Shown here: piece by piece, positions 12,307 to 21,967 of the stretch
How positions within the stretch are numbered: position 1 is the stretch's first letter
Layout of the letters: the number at the start of each line of letters is the position of its first letter
NCBI GenBank assembly: GCA_037954325.1
Contig: JBBMNZ010000008.1
Coordinates: 658,501 to 722,500 of the forward strand
Direction: 5' to 3'
Source of the DNA: Fistularia commersonii
Taxonomy: Eukaryota; Chordata; Actinopteri; Syngnathiformes; Fistulariidae
DNA: 64,000 bases
Translations under genes and position numbers: made by a program
Notes under the pieces: model-generated
The model's database searches: none
Told to the model about the DNA's origin: nothing
The model's input: the letters and a program-made list of their open reading frames with translations, nothing else

Positions 12307-12666
12307 TATACTGCTCAAGAAAATAAAGGGAACACTTGAACAACACAATGTAACTCCAAGTCAATCCCACTTGTGTGAAATCATAGTGTCCACTCAGGAA
12401 GCAACACATTCATTTTGACTTGTTTTAAGGACATTACATCAAAGTTGGATCAGCCTGGAGTTTGTTTTTACACTTTAATTTGGAGTGTGATTCCTAATCC
12501 AGACCTCCATGGGTTGATACAATTGATTTCCATGGATCATTTTTGTGTGATTTTGTTGTCAGCACATTCAACTGTGTAAAGAGCAAAGTATTTCATAAGA
12601 ATATTTCATTCATTTAGATCTAGGATGTATTTTTTAAGTGTTCCCTTTATTTTTTTGAGCAGTGTA
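12307..12666. mobile_element. Internally deleted Tc1/mariner-type element
   Basis: The left end reads TACTGCTCAAGAAAATAAAG from 12309. The right end, read in reverse complement from 12664, gives CACTGCTCAAAAAAATAAAG. The two therefore form terminal inverted repeats with few mismatches, continuing into GGGAACACTT on both sides. Each end is flanked by TA (12307-12308 and 12665-12666), the Tc1/mariner target duplication. From memory, full-length teleost relatives have a one-frame transposase between the left flank (ending near GAAGCAACAC, about 12408) and the right flank (starting near TTTTGACTTGTTTTAAGG, 12413). Here those flanks are joined directly and the transposase is wholly missing. It is a non-autonomous derivative of 356 bp, immobile without transposase supplied elsewhere. 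Confidence 0.92.
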
Positions 12667-13223
12667 TATAACATTATTAATCAGTGGGTTAAAGCAAACA
12701 AACAGGCGGGCGGAAACAAGGAGCACACTGTCGGTGATCGGTCTCGGTGTCAGACTTTAGCAGGCGGGTTTCAATTTGCGACTATAAGAATAGAGGTATA
12801 ATTGCCCATCCCCCACAGAAAACTACTGCTGTTGGCATGGAAACAGAACGAGAGCCTCCGAGGTCGGAGGGAAAGTCGTCCCCGGACTTCGCCTCCCTCC
12901 CGGTCAGCCGCCGCGGCGTCACCGCCGTCCTTCACGGCCCGCTTTCGCATCGGCGGTAAAGACGGGGACGCTCATTTCCACGCGAGGGGAGGAAGAGGGT
13001 CACGTTTGCGTCAGCGTTCCTCCCTCCCATCAACCCTTCCGGCCCGGGTTCACGTGGAGGGAGCTGTGAATTCTGCTTTAAATATAGGAAGAAAAAAACA
13101 GGGAGTGGGATTGTCTTTGCCCACAGCGGCAGGGATGAGTCACGGCTGCTACCAGCCTTTGTTATCCCACGTTAACAACAAGGTTTAAGAGAATATTATG
13201 AAACTATATTTGGCATCCCTTTG

Positions 13224-13256
<33 letters not shown>

Positions 13257-13270
13257 GTGTATATATACAC
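13224..13270. repeat. (CA)n(TA)n(TG)(TA) compound microsatellite
   Basis: CA units pass into alternating TA at about 13245 and then TGTGTATATATACAC. The alternating TA core can form cruciform DNA in principle. Confidence 0.9.
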
Positions 13271-13648
13271 CTATATTTAATGCAAGTGTGATTTACTCAG
13301 TTGGGCTTTTCATGAAAAGAGTTGGCGGGAAACACCTTGAGATGTTTCCTTCAGGAGTCCAGCCAGGAGACGCCTGATCAGGAGGAACTTCTCTGGATGG
13401 GACGGCTTTTTTTTTCCTCGTCGCCCTGAAAAGACAAAACCTCCGTGATTGTAATTCAATTATTAATCTCCATTTTTTTTTTTCCGTGTACGTTCTTAAT
13501 GTGGCCCTTGGCCCCGTCTTAATTATATGGATGAAAATTAGCATTTATCTTGTAATGTGTGTTAGCGAAGTGGGAGATAATTGAAATAAAATGGAAGCAG
13601 AAGGGATGTTTGGAGGCCGTGGGATGGAGCCACGGGGCGTCCGAGCCC

Positions 13649-13700
13649 GTGTTCCCGTGTTCCCGTGTTCCCGTGTTCTCGTGTTCCCGTGTCCCCGTGG
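13649..13700. repeat. 8-bp minisatellite (GTTCCCGT)n
   Basis: Six to seven units of GTTCCCGT with single-base variants (GTTCTCGT, GTCCCCGT). Confidence 0.9.
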
Positions 13701-14495
13701 ACTCGGCCATCTTTGGGAGGAGCTTCCTGTCGTTGCCTGGCGGCGGCCGCGATGTGGACGCCTCGCCTTGAAAATAGAGTGACGTCGTTTTACGACAAGT
13801 CGGCGCCGCCGTCACCCCGGATCTTTGAACGCCGCTCGGCGCCCCGCCCCTGCTCGCACCTTCCCCGTCCCCTGTCACTTGACCGAGTAGGTGCGAGGCG
13901 GCGTCGAACGGAGCCGGCGGGGATTGTTGACATCTTCACCGGCGCGGCGCCCCGGATTAAACGCTCCTGACAGCCACGTCTGTTTTACTTCTGGGCCGAG
14001 ATCTGATGAATTATGAAACGGCGTCCGCGGCCGCCTGACCCCGCGGGGCTCGTGTCAAGCCCGGGCCTTTGTTTGTCGTAATGCATTCTCTGTGTGGCGC
14101 CCGCCGAACGTGTCCGCTGTCAGGCGGCGGCGCGTCTGGGGGCGCGGGGACTTTGAGCTGATAGCCCCACCAAACGGCATTTCTTATTCACACACACGGG
14201 ACGCTGTTTGTTCGTATTAATAAAACCATAAAAGGAACGCGGTTCAGATACGGGCCTCCGGGTTATTTGCTTTGGTGCGCGTGGCTTTTTATTCCTCCGT
14301 GTGTTCCCTGTGTTCCTCTCGTCGCCCAGGAATCCCCCTCGCAGTCACGTCCATATGGCGCCGTGATATTCTGCATTTTCAGGCTTTGTTTATGAAGCGA
14401 ATCGCACTTCCTTGGAGCTTAGCAAACACATTCCCTACCTGCTGAGCACTGACTTCTCGCCGCTTTGATCAACAGACCCTCCCCTTCGACGTGCG

Positions 14496-14510
14496 CACAC
14501 ACACACACAC

Positions 14511-14546
<36 letters not shown>
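14496..14546. repeat. (CA)n microsatellite with one GC interruption
   Basis: CA run of about 50 bases, interrupted once by GCAC near 14515. Confidence 0.95.
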
Positions 14547-14853
14547 GGGGAAACATTGTGGGTGCGATGGGGCTGCCGTCGCCACTGTTCTGAAAAGCTA
14601 TTACTCTTTCTATCTCATGCATTTTGGGCAGCATCCCAGAGGGGGGGATGATGCGCAGGAAACTTTATTCATTTGTTTATTGTTAATTAAATCATTTATT
14701 TATTCAATCATTCATTCATTCTCTATACTGCTTGTGCCGAGGGGTGGAAGTGGGGGGGGGCTATCCCGGATGTCATTGGCAAGAGATGGGGGTTCACTCT
14801 GGATCAGTGGCCAGTCGATCACAGGGCACCAAGCATTCAACCTCTTGTTCAAT

Positions 14854-15120
14854 CATCATCCAGAGACACACAACTATTGCCCCTCTCACTTACATATCTT
14901 ACAGAGACATACAACTATTGCCCCTCTCATTTACACATCATCCAGAGACATACAACTATTGCCCCTCTCATTTACACGTCATCCAGAGACATACAACTAT
15001 TGCCCCTCTCATTTACACATCATCCAGAGACATACAACTATTGCCCCTCTCATTAACACGTCATCCAGAGACATACAACTATTGCCCCTCTCATTTACAC
15101 ATCATCCAGAGACATACAAC
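14854..15120. repeat. 41-bp tandem array inside the dispersed repeat
   Basis: The word CAACTATTGCCCCTCTCA begins at 14871, 14912, 14953, 14994, 15035 and 15076, always 41 bases apart, and its start recurs at 15117 just before the LINE. The rest of the unit is TTACACATCATCCAGAGACATA with minor variants. A further unit resumes at 15237-15262 after the LINE, showing the array existed before the insertion. Confidence 0.93.
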
Positions 15121-15247
15121 GAGGATATGAAGGTAGTTGGTGTAAGAGAGGAGCATACAGAGAAAAGAGTTTGATGGAGAAGGTTGATTCGCTGTGACAA
15201 ACCCTGAGGGGAAAAGCCGAAAGGATAAGAAGAACAAGACATACAAC
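15110..15247 (+). mobile_element. Nested, extremely 5'-truncated LINE (family A) with 11-bp TSD
   Basis: The inserted body is 15121-15236. It reads, on the + strand, E-D-M-K-V-V-G-V-R-E-E-H-T-E-K-R-V and continues to the 3' end CCCTGAGGGGAAAAGCCGAAAGG and an A/G-rich tail. This matches the end of the LINE at 10463-11306. It is flanked by AGACATACAAC at 15110-15120 and again at 15237-15247, a perfect 11-bp target-site duplication. Only about 115 bp of a multi-kilobase element were copied. The insertion splits one 41-bp array unit. Confidence 0.9.
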
Positions 15248-15440
15248 TCTTGCCCCTGTCATTGCCCCTCGTCTCCCTCACACGGTCAGACAATATAGGG
15301 TCTCCGGTGAACCTCCGGCCTGTTTTGGACTGTGGGAGGAACCCGGAGAACCCGGAGGAACCCCGAGCAGACACGGGGGAGAACACGGAGGCTCTACACA
15401 GAAAGGGAATCAGACCGGGACCCTCTCGCTGCGATACTGA

Positions 15441-15749
15441 TGTGTTTGGTTCAATTGGGCTGAATTGAATTCATTTATTCTTTGGAGTCTCGCCGTACCA
15501 ATGCTTTGGAAATGGCGCCCTTTCCGTCAGGAATGCCGTTCGCATCCAACATTTCCTGGCAACCTGCGATGTGTCGTGTAGACACGGGGTGGGAACCCGT
15601 AACGTGCGACAGCATTTTTCCTCACGTACACCAATGAGCAGGTGTCTTTGGCACGCCGTCCTTCCACCATGACAGACGCAGGCCTACACTCCGATCCCCC
15701 CGCTGGCAAAGCGACCACATGCCGTTACGGCTGGCGGTAAGCTTCATCT
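15441..15749. other. No gene recognised
   Basis: Anonymous DNA between the dispersed repeat and the exon-like block. Nothing specific was seen. Confidence 0.5.
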
Positions 15750-16023
15750 AGGCCGATCTCACCGACCAGATGATGAGACCTTCTGTGCTATTTTCTCCCA
15801 GGGTCTTCTCCACCAGCGCCGTCCTCTCCCCGGCGTAGGTGATGCTATATCCATACCGGTAAGTATGTAAGAGGCCTTGCATACTTGTGGAATGGAAGCG
15901 ATATAATGGAAGATGTAAAAGTATTTCTAAGTGCAGCTCGTCTGAGTACGATCTCGCTCTTTCTGCGGAGGATCCTCAGCAGGCCATGGGCGACGGCTTC
16001 CACCTTGACCAGGAGACAAAAGG
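15750..16023 (-). other. Unassigned exon-like block, minus strand
   Basis: On the minus strand a T-rich tract runs into TTTCTGTATTTCATTGCAG ending at 16024, an excellent-looking splice acceptor. The following 274 bases are GC-balanced and low in repeats. One frame reads FCLLVKVEAVAHGLLRILRR from the acceptor. A second frame, open after a TGA near 15978, ends with YAGERTALVEKTLGENSTEG and then LIIWS, followed by GTGAGA at 15759-15754, a usable donor. Codon third positions in the last 90 bases are mostly G or C, as in real fish exons. I recognise no family in either frame. The two frames do not join without a shift or an extra intron, so it may be a decayed exon, two exons, or chance. There is no second supporting exon nearby. 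Confidence 0.25.
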
Positions 16024-16261
16024 CTGCAATGAAATACAGAAACAAAATTATGAAAAAAAAAAAAAAAGTCACGGCAAACCAACAAAGAGTGTAGAAGTGA
16101 AGTGAAGCCCTACAGAGTTCAGCCGGTTCCACCTCCTGCCTTTTCTCTACTAGGCCTCACGCTCGGCTAGTGGCTACTCCCTGTGAGGAGGAAGTATCTC
16201 CGTTGTCACCGGGTAGTTTGGGATCTAAGTGCACTCGTACAGAAATCAGCTCCCACGTGAT

Positions 16262-16500
16262 TTATGGCTCGATTCGAACCTCTGCCTCGCAGCCAGAAGG
16301 TCCCTGGTTGGATCCCCGGCGGGGGACTTTCTGTGCAGGGTTTCATTCCAAAGGATCCAGACCCGTGAATGAAAGGGTGGTACCTTTCTACACGTGTCCA
16401 GGGTGACCCCGCCTTTGGACCAATCACGGCCGGGATAGACTCCGCCCCCTGCGACCCGGAGTGCAGTATAAGCGGCGGAGAAGATAACGAATGAATCAAA
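16262..16500 (+). mobile_element. tRNA-like/L2-tailed dispersed repeat, + orientation
   Basis: The copy begins with GCCTCGCAGCCAGAAGGTCC and a B-box-type GGTTGGATCC (16306-16315), then GGACTTTCTGTGCAGGG. The core GTGAATGAAAGGGTGGTACC follows, then TGTCCAGGGTGACCCCGCC, GGGATAGACTCCGCCCCCTG and the tail GACCCGGAGTGCAGTATAAG ending in GAATGAATCAA. This order gives the orientation of the whole family in the window. The polymerase III box is degenerate, so it is probably not transcribed. The element has no coding capacity. Confidence 0.75.
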
Positions 16501-16784
16501 TAAAGGCTGACTTGTGCTCTTCGTGCTAATGGCGACAAAGCCCGGGTTTCTTTCTGTGTGCGATCGATCCGGCTCCGCTCTGCTCCAGGAGGACAGTCTG
16601 AGCGAGGTGTTATCTGAAGCTCGGGCGTCCATGTTTTGGTGCCAGGCTTCTCCGCCGACGATCTGTTTACACACATTTGGCTCCTCGGCCATGTCTCTTC
16701 CCCCGTCTTAATCTCGCAAACATGAATGCTATCTGATCCTCCACCCAGAGCCACTTAGGTCCCCCTGTTCAGAGCTGGCGATGA

Positions 16785-16785
<1 letters not shown>

Positions 16786-16826
<41 letters not shown>
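16786..16826. repeat. (CA)20 microsatellite
   Basis: Uninterrupted dinucleotide run of 41 bases. Confidence 0.95.
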
Positions 16827-16828
<2 letters not shown>

Positions 16829-19800
16829 ACTCCAGTGGCTGATTGAGCCCTGTAGTATTTCAGATATTACAGAGGTGATGATTTATTCCAGTGCAGGGGC
16901 TTTTCAGCGTCTGATTAATCAGCCTGTTGCCGTGGCCGTTGCCGTGCGCCGTCTTCATCATTAGATGTCAGTTTGACTGGAGAGGAGTCTTCTCGCTCTC
17001 GGTCTCTTCAAATGAGAACGTCGGACGTGTTTCCATCTTCCCGTCATGTAACACTACGCTTGGCTTCCCTCCACGGGGCCAGAGATCGCAACGATGGCGT
17101 GGAATCTACGAGGCGGTCGGCAACCGGCCGCCGCCGCTCGGCTAGCAAAGACGGCGGACGACAACGAAGCCCTTTGGCTGTTCAACATCACCTCATCTGG
17201 TTCCTTCAATAACTATAATACCTGACGTTTTCATGGCGACTAGACTTGAGTTTCTCTCTTGAGTGCCACCTTCTCATTCCAGAGGCTTCTTCTGTCCAAC
17301 GGGCAGCGTGGATTTGTCCGTACGTCGGCCGGTCCGGGTTGAGATGGCTTGTTATGGTAAAGAGAGTTTCCTGCAGAGACCGGGTCCGGTGGAGCTGCTG
17401 TGTAACGGTGGTGTCGTTAGGGGGTCAAAGGTACGACTTCCTGGTACTTACAGGAGCGAAAATGTGCAATGGTGTATGTCTGGCCGGGTTTCGGTGGTTG
17501 TTGAGTGATTGTTGTTGGTGATTGTTGAACAATCTTCCAGGTTGTTGAGGAGCTGTGACGGCGAGGCGACGATGCTAAGCTAGAACCTTTTCAGGTGACA
17601 ACATGCGACGGCCGTGTCAACAACGCAAGATGCCCGAACAACCAACCAAACTGAGCCTCTCTTAAGAAGGCTTGCTTTTCCCCGGCCGCTGCTTGCAGCC
17701 ACGTGAAAAGGCTGTCCTGATACATCAGTGCGGTTCCAGTTGTGGCCGAGCGGCATCTACTTCAGCGGTCCTGAAGACCTCTGCACTCGTTCACTTCTCG
17801 GTCGTCGGCCGCGTGAGTCACTGCTCGTGGCCGTACCTTTTACCGCCACCTCGTCCTCCTCGAAAAGAATACAAAACGAGTGGCTTTTCTTTGCGGTTAC
17901 GTAACCGACAGCAAATTAAAACAGTGAGAGGAGAACGGGAACGGGGAAGTCGAGGCGGACGAATTGCCCGCGGGTTGGACACGAGGACGCTCGCGGAATA
18001 AAACAGAACGCCACGGCGTCTCCGGCCCCGGCAGGATTCTGGCATCGAGCCGCCGCTCCGGTTGCCAGACAACAGGTAGCGGAGCGTTTCCTCCGGACCC
18101 TCAAATCTGGAAATGCTGGTGTTACCGGCGCAATTACTCTGCGGGGTGTTTTCGCCGCCGCCCTCGTGGAAAGGATACCTCCCTCGTCAGTCATCTCCGC
18201 TTTAGAAAAAAAGGAACGGGAGGCTCTGTCCGATATGTCGGCGGCGTCTCCGCGATAAGCAGAGCGCGGAGCCGCGGGACGATGATGATGATAAGACAGG
18301 ATTGAGGTTGCGTGGAGTGAATGGAGCGTGGGAGGACTCGCCGTAAACAACCGTCTGCTCGTGGCAGAATGGAGAAGCAGATGGGTCACGGAGGGAAATG
18401 TATCAGTGTGCGGAGTGACATCCAGAGATCATTATGTCCAATCAGAGCGGTGCAGGAAGTGCAGACTGATTGAGATTGATGGTGCCCCGACCGCTGCCGT
18501 ATAGCTTTGAATAAATGAGGAGGAGAAAACAGGGCAGGGGAACAACAGAACCCCAGTGTCCTCCCCATTCCTCAGGCGGGGGAGATAAAAAATGCCCTCT
18601 CTGTTCTGGTTTCAATGCGCTGCATTGTGAGGCGCCGGCGGTCTGGTGTTTCTCGTACGCGGCGAGGAGATGCTGCAACAATCTGAGAAAGGCTGCAAAG
18701 ACACGCGGGCGGCGCGAGGATCGCCGTCCCTCGACTGGCGTGTTCGATTCTTACGCTTGACGTTAAAGATACACCGAGCGATCGCACGGCTCACGCCTCC
18801 CGGAATACACACAGTAGCTCTGCATTTCAGCGGCGCGAAAACAACAAATAAAAAAACACAGATACCCCGGTTGCACGGCGGTGTAGTGTTTAGCTTGGGT
18901 TTGCCTGTAGCCGGCGCTTAACCTTTTGTCGTAACCAGTTTAAAGCGGGGAATTAATTCAATTACGGAGTTGTCGACCCCGGATGGAGGAAGCAGAGCGC
19001 CTACCCTGCTGATGTCACCGCAATCCTAACCATACACTTCATTTCTCGACACTCACAAATACGGATTCAAAAGAATGAAAACAATAAAAGAGACAGTGGT
19101 AAAAGAAAAGCAAATTATATATCTGTATAAATACATAATGTGATATCTCTGGATGAAGCATCTCCACCCGGGTCACGTGGTGGCGATGCGTTACAGACTC
19201 CGAGGTCTCTTGTTCGTCCACTTCTATCGACCTGAATGTAACCCTTAGCGTTGTTTCCCAAAATAACACGGCGGTGGCGGTTAGCAGTCTGCGGCGCTTC
19301 TTGCAGCTAACCTGGTATTTGTAAATTCCACCGGTCACTTCAGCCTGCTTTTCATACCGTGTCCGTGGTAAGAATGTGGAACCAGACGCCGCATCGGTTC
19401 GGGCCGGAGACCTCGCAGGGCGTTAGCGTGGAGACGATCTGCAGGCTACCCGAAGAGACGCTTCTCTAATCTGGCAAGAAGCTGCTTTTCCAAGTCCATT
19501 AGAAGAAGGAACGGTGACCTGGAGCGGCTCCTCCGGCGGGTCAGCCTTCGGCTCGGATTTTGTCCGAGGGAGAACGAGGACCCGAGCGCAGAAACGGTCG
19601 AGGGGAGTCCGAATCCTAACTAGATCACGAGGCGGAGAGAGAGGACAGAACAGGAGAGCGGCCTAATCGAAATAAAAGGCTAAAAGTCGAGGCAGAAATC
19701 GAATACAAACTAAAGTCATTACGCGGTACGAGGCGGACGGATGCGCGGAGCTGATTGGCCGCCCGGCCGGAGCAGTGGCGATCGGAGCCGATAACCAGAC

Positions 19801-20040
19801 ACGTGAATCCCGTGGATGGGACGGAAGTGGCAACGGACGGGGAAAATAACATCATGAATTCAAACAGGAGCCGAAGCTGCTTTCGGACGGAGAGGCTCAA
19901 AGAAGTGTCCGGCTCCGGTCCGGTTCCTGGAGGTAGCCTCTCCTCCGGGGGAACCTTCCGGATTTGCATCCCCAAAGGCAGTGAGGGACCGGGGTAGGGA
20001 GTGGAGTCACGCGAGCATCTGTGAGGAGCACCTGCAGCTC
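16827..20040. other. No gene established; anonymous, partly CpG-rich DNA
   Basis: About 3.2 kb without recognisable repeats. Open frames reach 157 codons (17916-18389, minus) but carry no domain I know. One tiny exon-like motif at 17283-17319 is listed separately at low confidence. Because it is relatively repeat-free, this is one of the better places in the window to look for host exons with a protein search. Confidence 0.4.
17283..17319 (+). other. Possible 37-bp micro-exon, GCC2-like motif
   Basis: CCACCTTCTCATTCCAG ends at 17282, a fair acceptor. The next 37 bases read GFFCPTGSVDLS in one frame, then GTACGT follows, a consensus-type donor. The F-F-C-P-x-G-S string is typical of cysteine-rich GCC2/GCC3-type repeats. 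A full domain would need many more cysteines, and I found no neighbouring exon supplying them. Chance is the leading alternative. Confidence 0.15.
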
Positions 20041-20345
20041 CACACTTGGAAACAAACCGCAGAAGAAGAAGAAAAGGTCGTGGACACCATGGAGGTGGAA
20101 GCTGCCGCGGCGTTCACCGAATAACAACCGTGGACGATCAAATGGTTCTCCTGCACTGCTTCTCTGTGGAAAGAACCTCTTTAGGTGTCAGATGCCTCCA
20201 CACTTCTTCTGGCCAAGTGTAGATGTTCCTCTGCGAGCCCTGGAAACCCCTTTGAGATGTGGCGGGACAGAGGAACTTGGACATCTTCGTTGCTCTATTT
20301 CTCGCCGCTTCTGTCCATTCGGTCCCAAGAAAACATCTAAGCAGT
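20041..20345 (+). repeat. Dispersed repeat B, copy 1
   Basis: It starts with a short AGAAGAAGAAGAAAAGG run, then ACACCATGGAGGTGGAAGCT and GCCGCGGCGTTCACCGAATA. Further on are GATGTTCCTCTGCGAGCCCT, GGAAACCCCTTTGAG and CGCTTCTGTCCATTCGG. The same series occurs in reverse complement at 60040-60346. The shared words suggest an old mobile element, but I cannot name it and see no intact terminal repeats. The frame after the ATG (M-E-V-E-A-A) closes quickly in both copies. Confidence 0.75.
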
Positions 20346-21644
20346 GAGCAGGATTGTTTTACAAGAAGCACCTGCTAAGAGGCGTGGCTTATGGGCTCCA
20401 CCAATCACCAAGCGCCTCAGCCTCTTGAGTTCCTCTGGAAAACCCTGCTTTGAAACGGGCGCCTCGAGGAGCTGAGGTCAGCGGCACCTGGTTCCTGGTA
20501 GCCTCAGTCCTGAAGAGGCTCCCGCACCTGCAGAAGGTTCCTCCAGTGAGAAAGCAGCCAAAGAAACCCATGAACTCATGGAAACGATAGCAAAAGATGT
20601 GGGAGGAACCTGGCGAGCCCAACGTCGGGGCTTCGACGCCCAACGGCAGCGACGTGGTGTCAGACATCTGAGCCCGGGTTCCATCCCTCTCCTGGAGAAG
20701 AGCATCCCGGACCGGACGAAGCGAGGATCGAAGTTGGAGAAGAAGTTTGACGGCGCTCGTACCCGGCGTATCCCACGCAGAGCCGGAGGTTGGCTCGGCA
20801 CGCCGCGCTCGATCGGTGAAACCTCACCGAGGTTCAGGGCTGCCCTTTATGAAGTTTAATTGCTGTCCTTCTTTTTATAGCTTCTTACTTTACAAGTTGC
20901 GTTTATAACACACACACACATTCTTCTCATTCAAAGGCCTCGGGGGCGAAAGACTGTTCCAAAGCTCCCTTAATTTAATTTTAACACGAACCCGTTTGCA
21001 TGGCGTCGGGCGGATAATAGCGGGAATCATCAAAGTTTTTCTTTGGTGTTTGTTTCTGACATAATTAGGAGCAGCGGCAGGAGGAAGACGGTTGGTCTTT
21101 AAAAGCTCTGAGGCAAAATGAAATAAATAAATCAAACAAATCTTTCGACCAAAACAGTTGACGGAGTGGAGATAAAACAATAACTGTCCGTGAGGGGCGG
21201 CGCGCAGGTTAGCGACGCAGGTCACTACCTTTCTGGACGAAGAGCTGTTTGTTTATCGATAGCTAGGTAATAGTTGTTGCCGACCGCTCGCGTGGCCTAA
21301 GAAAGCCGCCGTCTCGGCGCGCCAGTATCAAATTTGACGGAGGCCTGAGAAGAAGCCAGGTCTTCTCCTGGACTCCCCGGCAGACCGGCCGGCCTGTGTC
21401 GAGGAGTAGATGTCTATCTTTAATCAATACGCCACAATCTGGCCCAATCTCCCGCTCTGATACGCTGCACAGACACTTTGGCACAACCCTGAACGTCCTC
21501 CGGCGTCCCATCCGAGAACCGTGACAACAATTATGGATTGCCACCTTTCCCCCAATAAGCCTGGAGTCGGCGCCGCCCAAGAAGAGCGACTGGAAGACAA
21601 AAAGACAATAGAATATGTGTCTGTGTGTAGATAGAAATACATGT
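20346..21644. other. No gene recognised
   Basis: Anonymous DNA. Open frames up to 141 codons overlap antisense frames, and no domain was recognised. Confidence 0.45.
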
Positions 21645-21730
21645 ATACACATTACATTACATTGCATTTGGCAGACGCTTTTATCCAAAGCGACTTACAA
21701 TAGAGGACATAGGGACTGCAAATACACTTG
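21645..21730 (+). repeat. Common teleost dispersed repeat fragment
   Basis: ATTACATTACATTGCATTTG, GCAGACGCTTTTATCCAAAG and CGACTTACAATAGAGG follow one another. This string is very widespread in fish genomes. I cannot assign its class with certainty. It has no coding capacity. Confidence 0.65.
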
Positions 21731-21929
21731 CAAATACACGATGCACAGGAAATATACAGAACAGTAAGCTGGGGTTAGTGAGTTTTTTTTTTGTTTTTTT
21801 TTGACAAAGACGTACACAAACGTACACACACACACACTGCATAGCCTAACTTGCTGCCTAACCTGATCTGGGGCAATACACATAATGGAATCAGGACTGT
21901 GGCTGTATTTGCCCTCACATAAAGGTCAG

Positions 21930-21931
<2 letters not shown>

Positions 21932-21964
<33 letters not shown>
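21932..21964. repeat. (CA)16 microsatellite
   Basis: Uninterrupted dinucleotide run. Confidence 0.95.

Positions 21965-21967
<3 letters not shown>

Larger units (their letters stand above)
12667..14490. other. No gene recognised
   Basis: GC-rich anonymous DNA (12850-13060, 13700-14160) alternating with AT-richer parts. Two simple repeats are listed separately. Open frames here are at most about 130 codons and overlap on both strands. Confidence 0.45.
14700..15440 (-). mobile_element. tRNA-like/L2-tailed dispersed repeat with internal array
   Basis: This is the longest of a family of dispersed repeats in the window. On the + strand it starts with the tail-type sequence TTCATTCTCTATACTGCTT and a stretch comparable to GGTTCACTCTGGATCAGTGG. 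After a long internal expansion it ends with TTTTGGACTGTGGGAGG, ACCCGGAGAA, CAGACACGGGGGAGAACA and a degenerate B-box-type end near 15400-15440. That order is the reverse complement of the common teleost element as I remember it (tRNA-like head, CCCCGTGTC...CACAGTCCAAA body, L2-like tail). The usual core of roughly 60-80 bp has become a 41-bp tandem array, and a LINE has jumped into the last unit. Family assignment is from memory. Confidence 0.7.

Noticed and set aside
15970..15985. In-frame TGA next to a cysteine codon, as in selenoproteins
   Set aside because: No family match and no recognisable SECIS element downstream; a plain stop or wrong frame is more likely.
16306..16315. tRNA-like B box
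   Set aside because: Part of the dispersed repeat head; no A box at the right distance and no cloverleaf, so not a tRNA gene.
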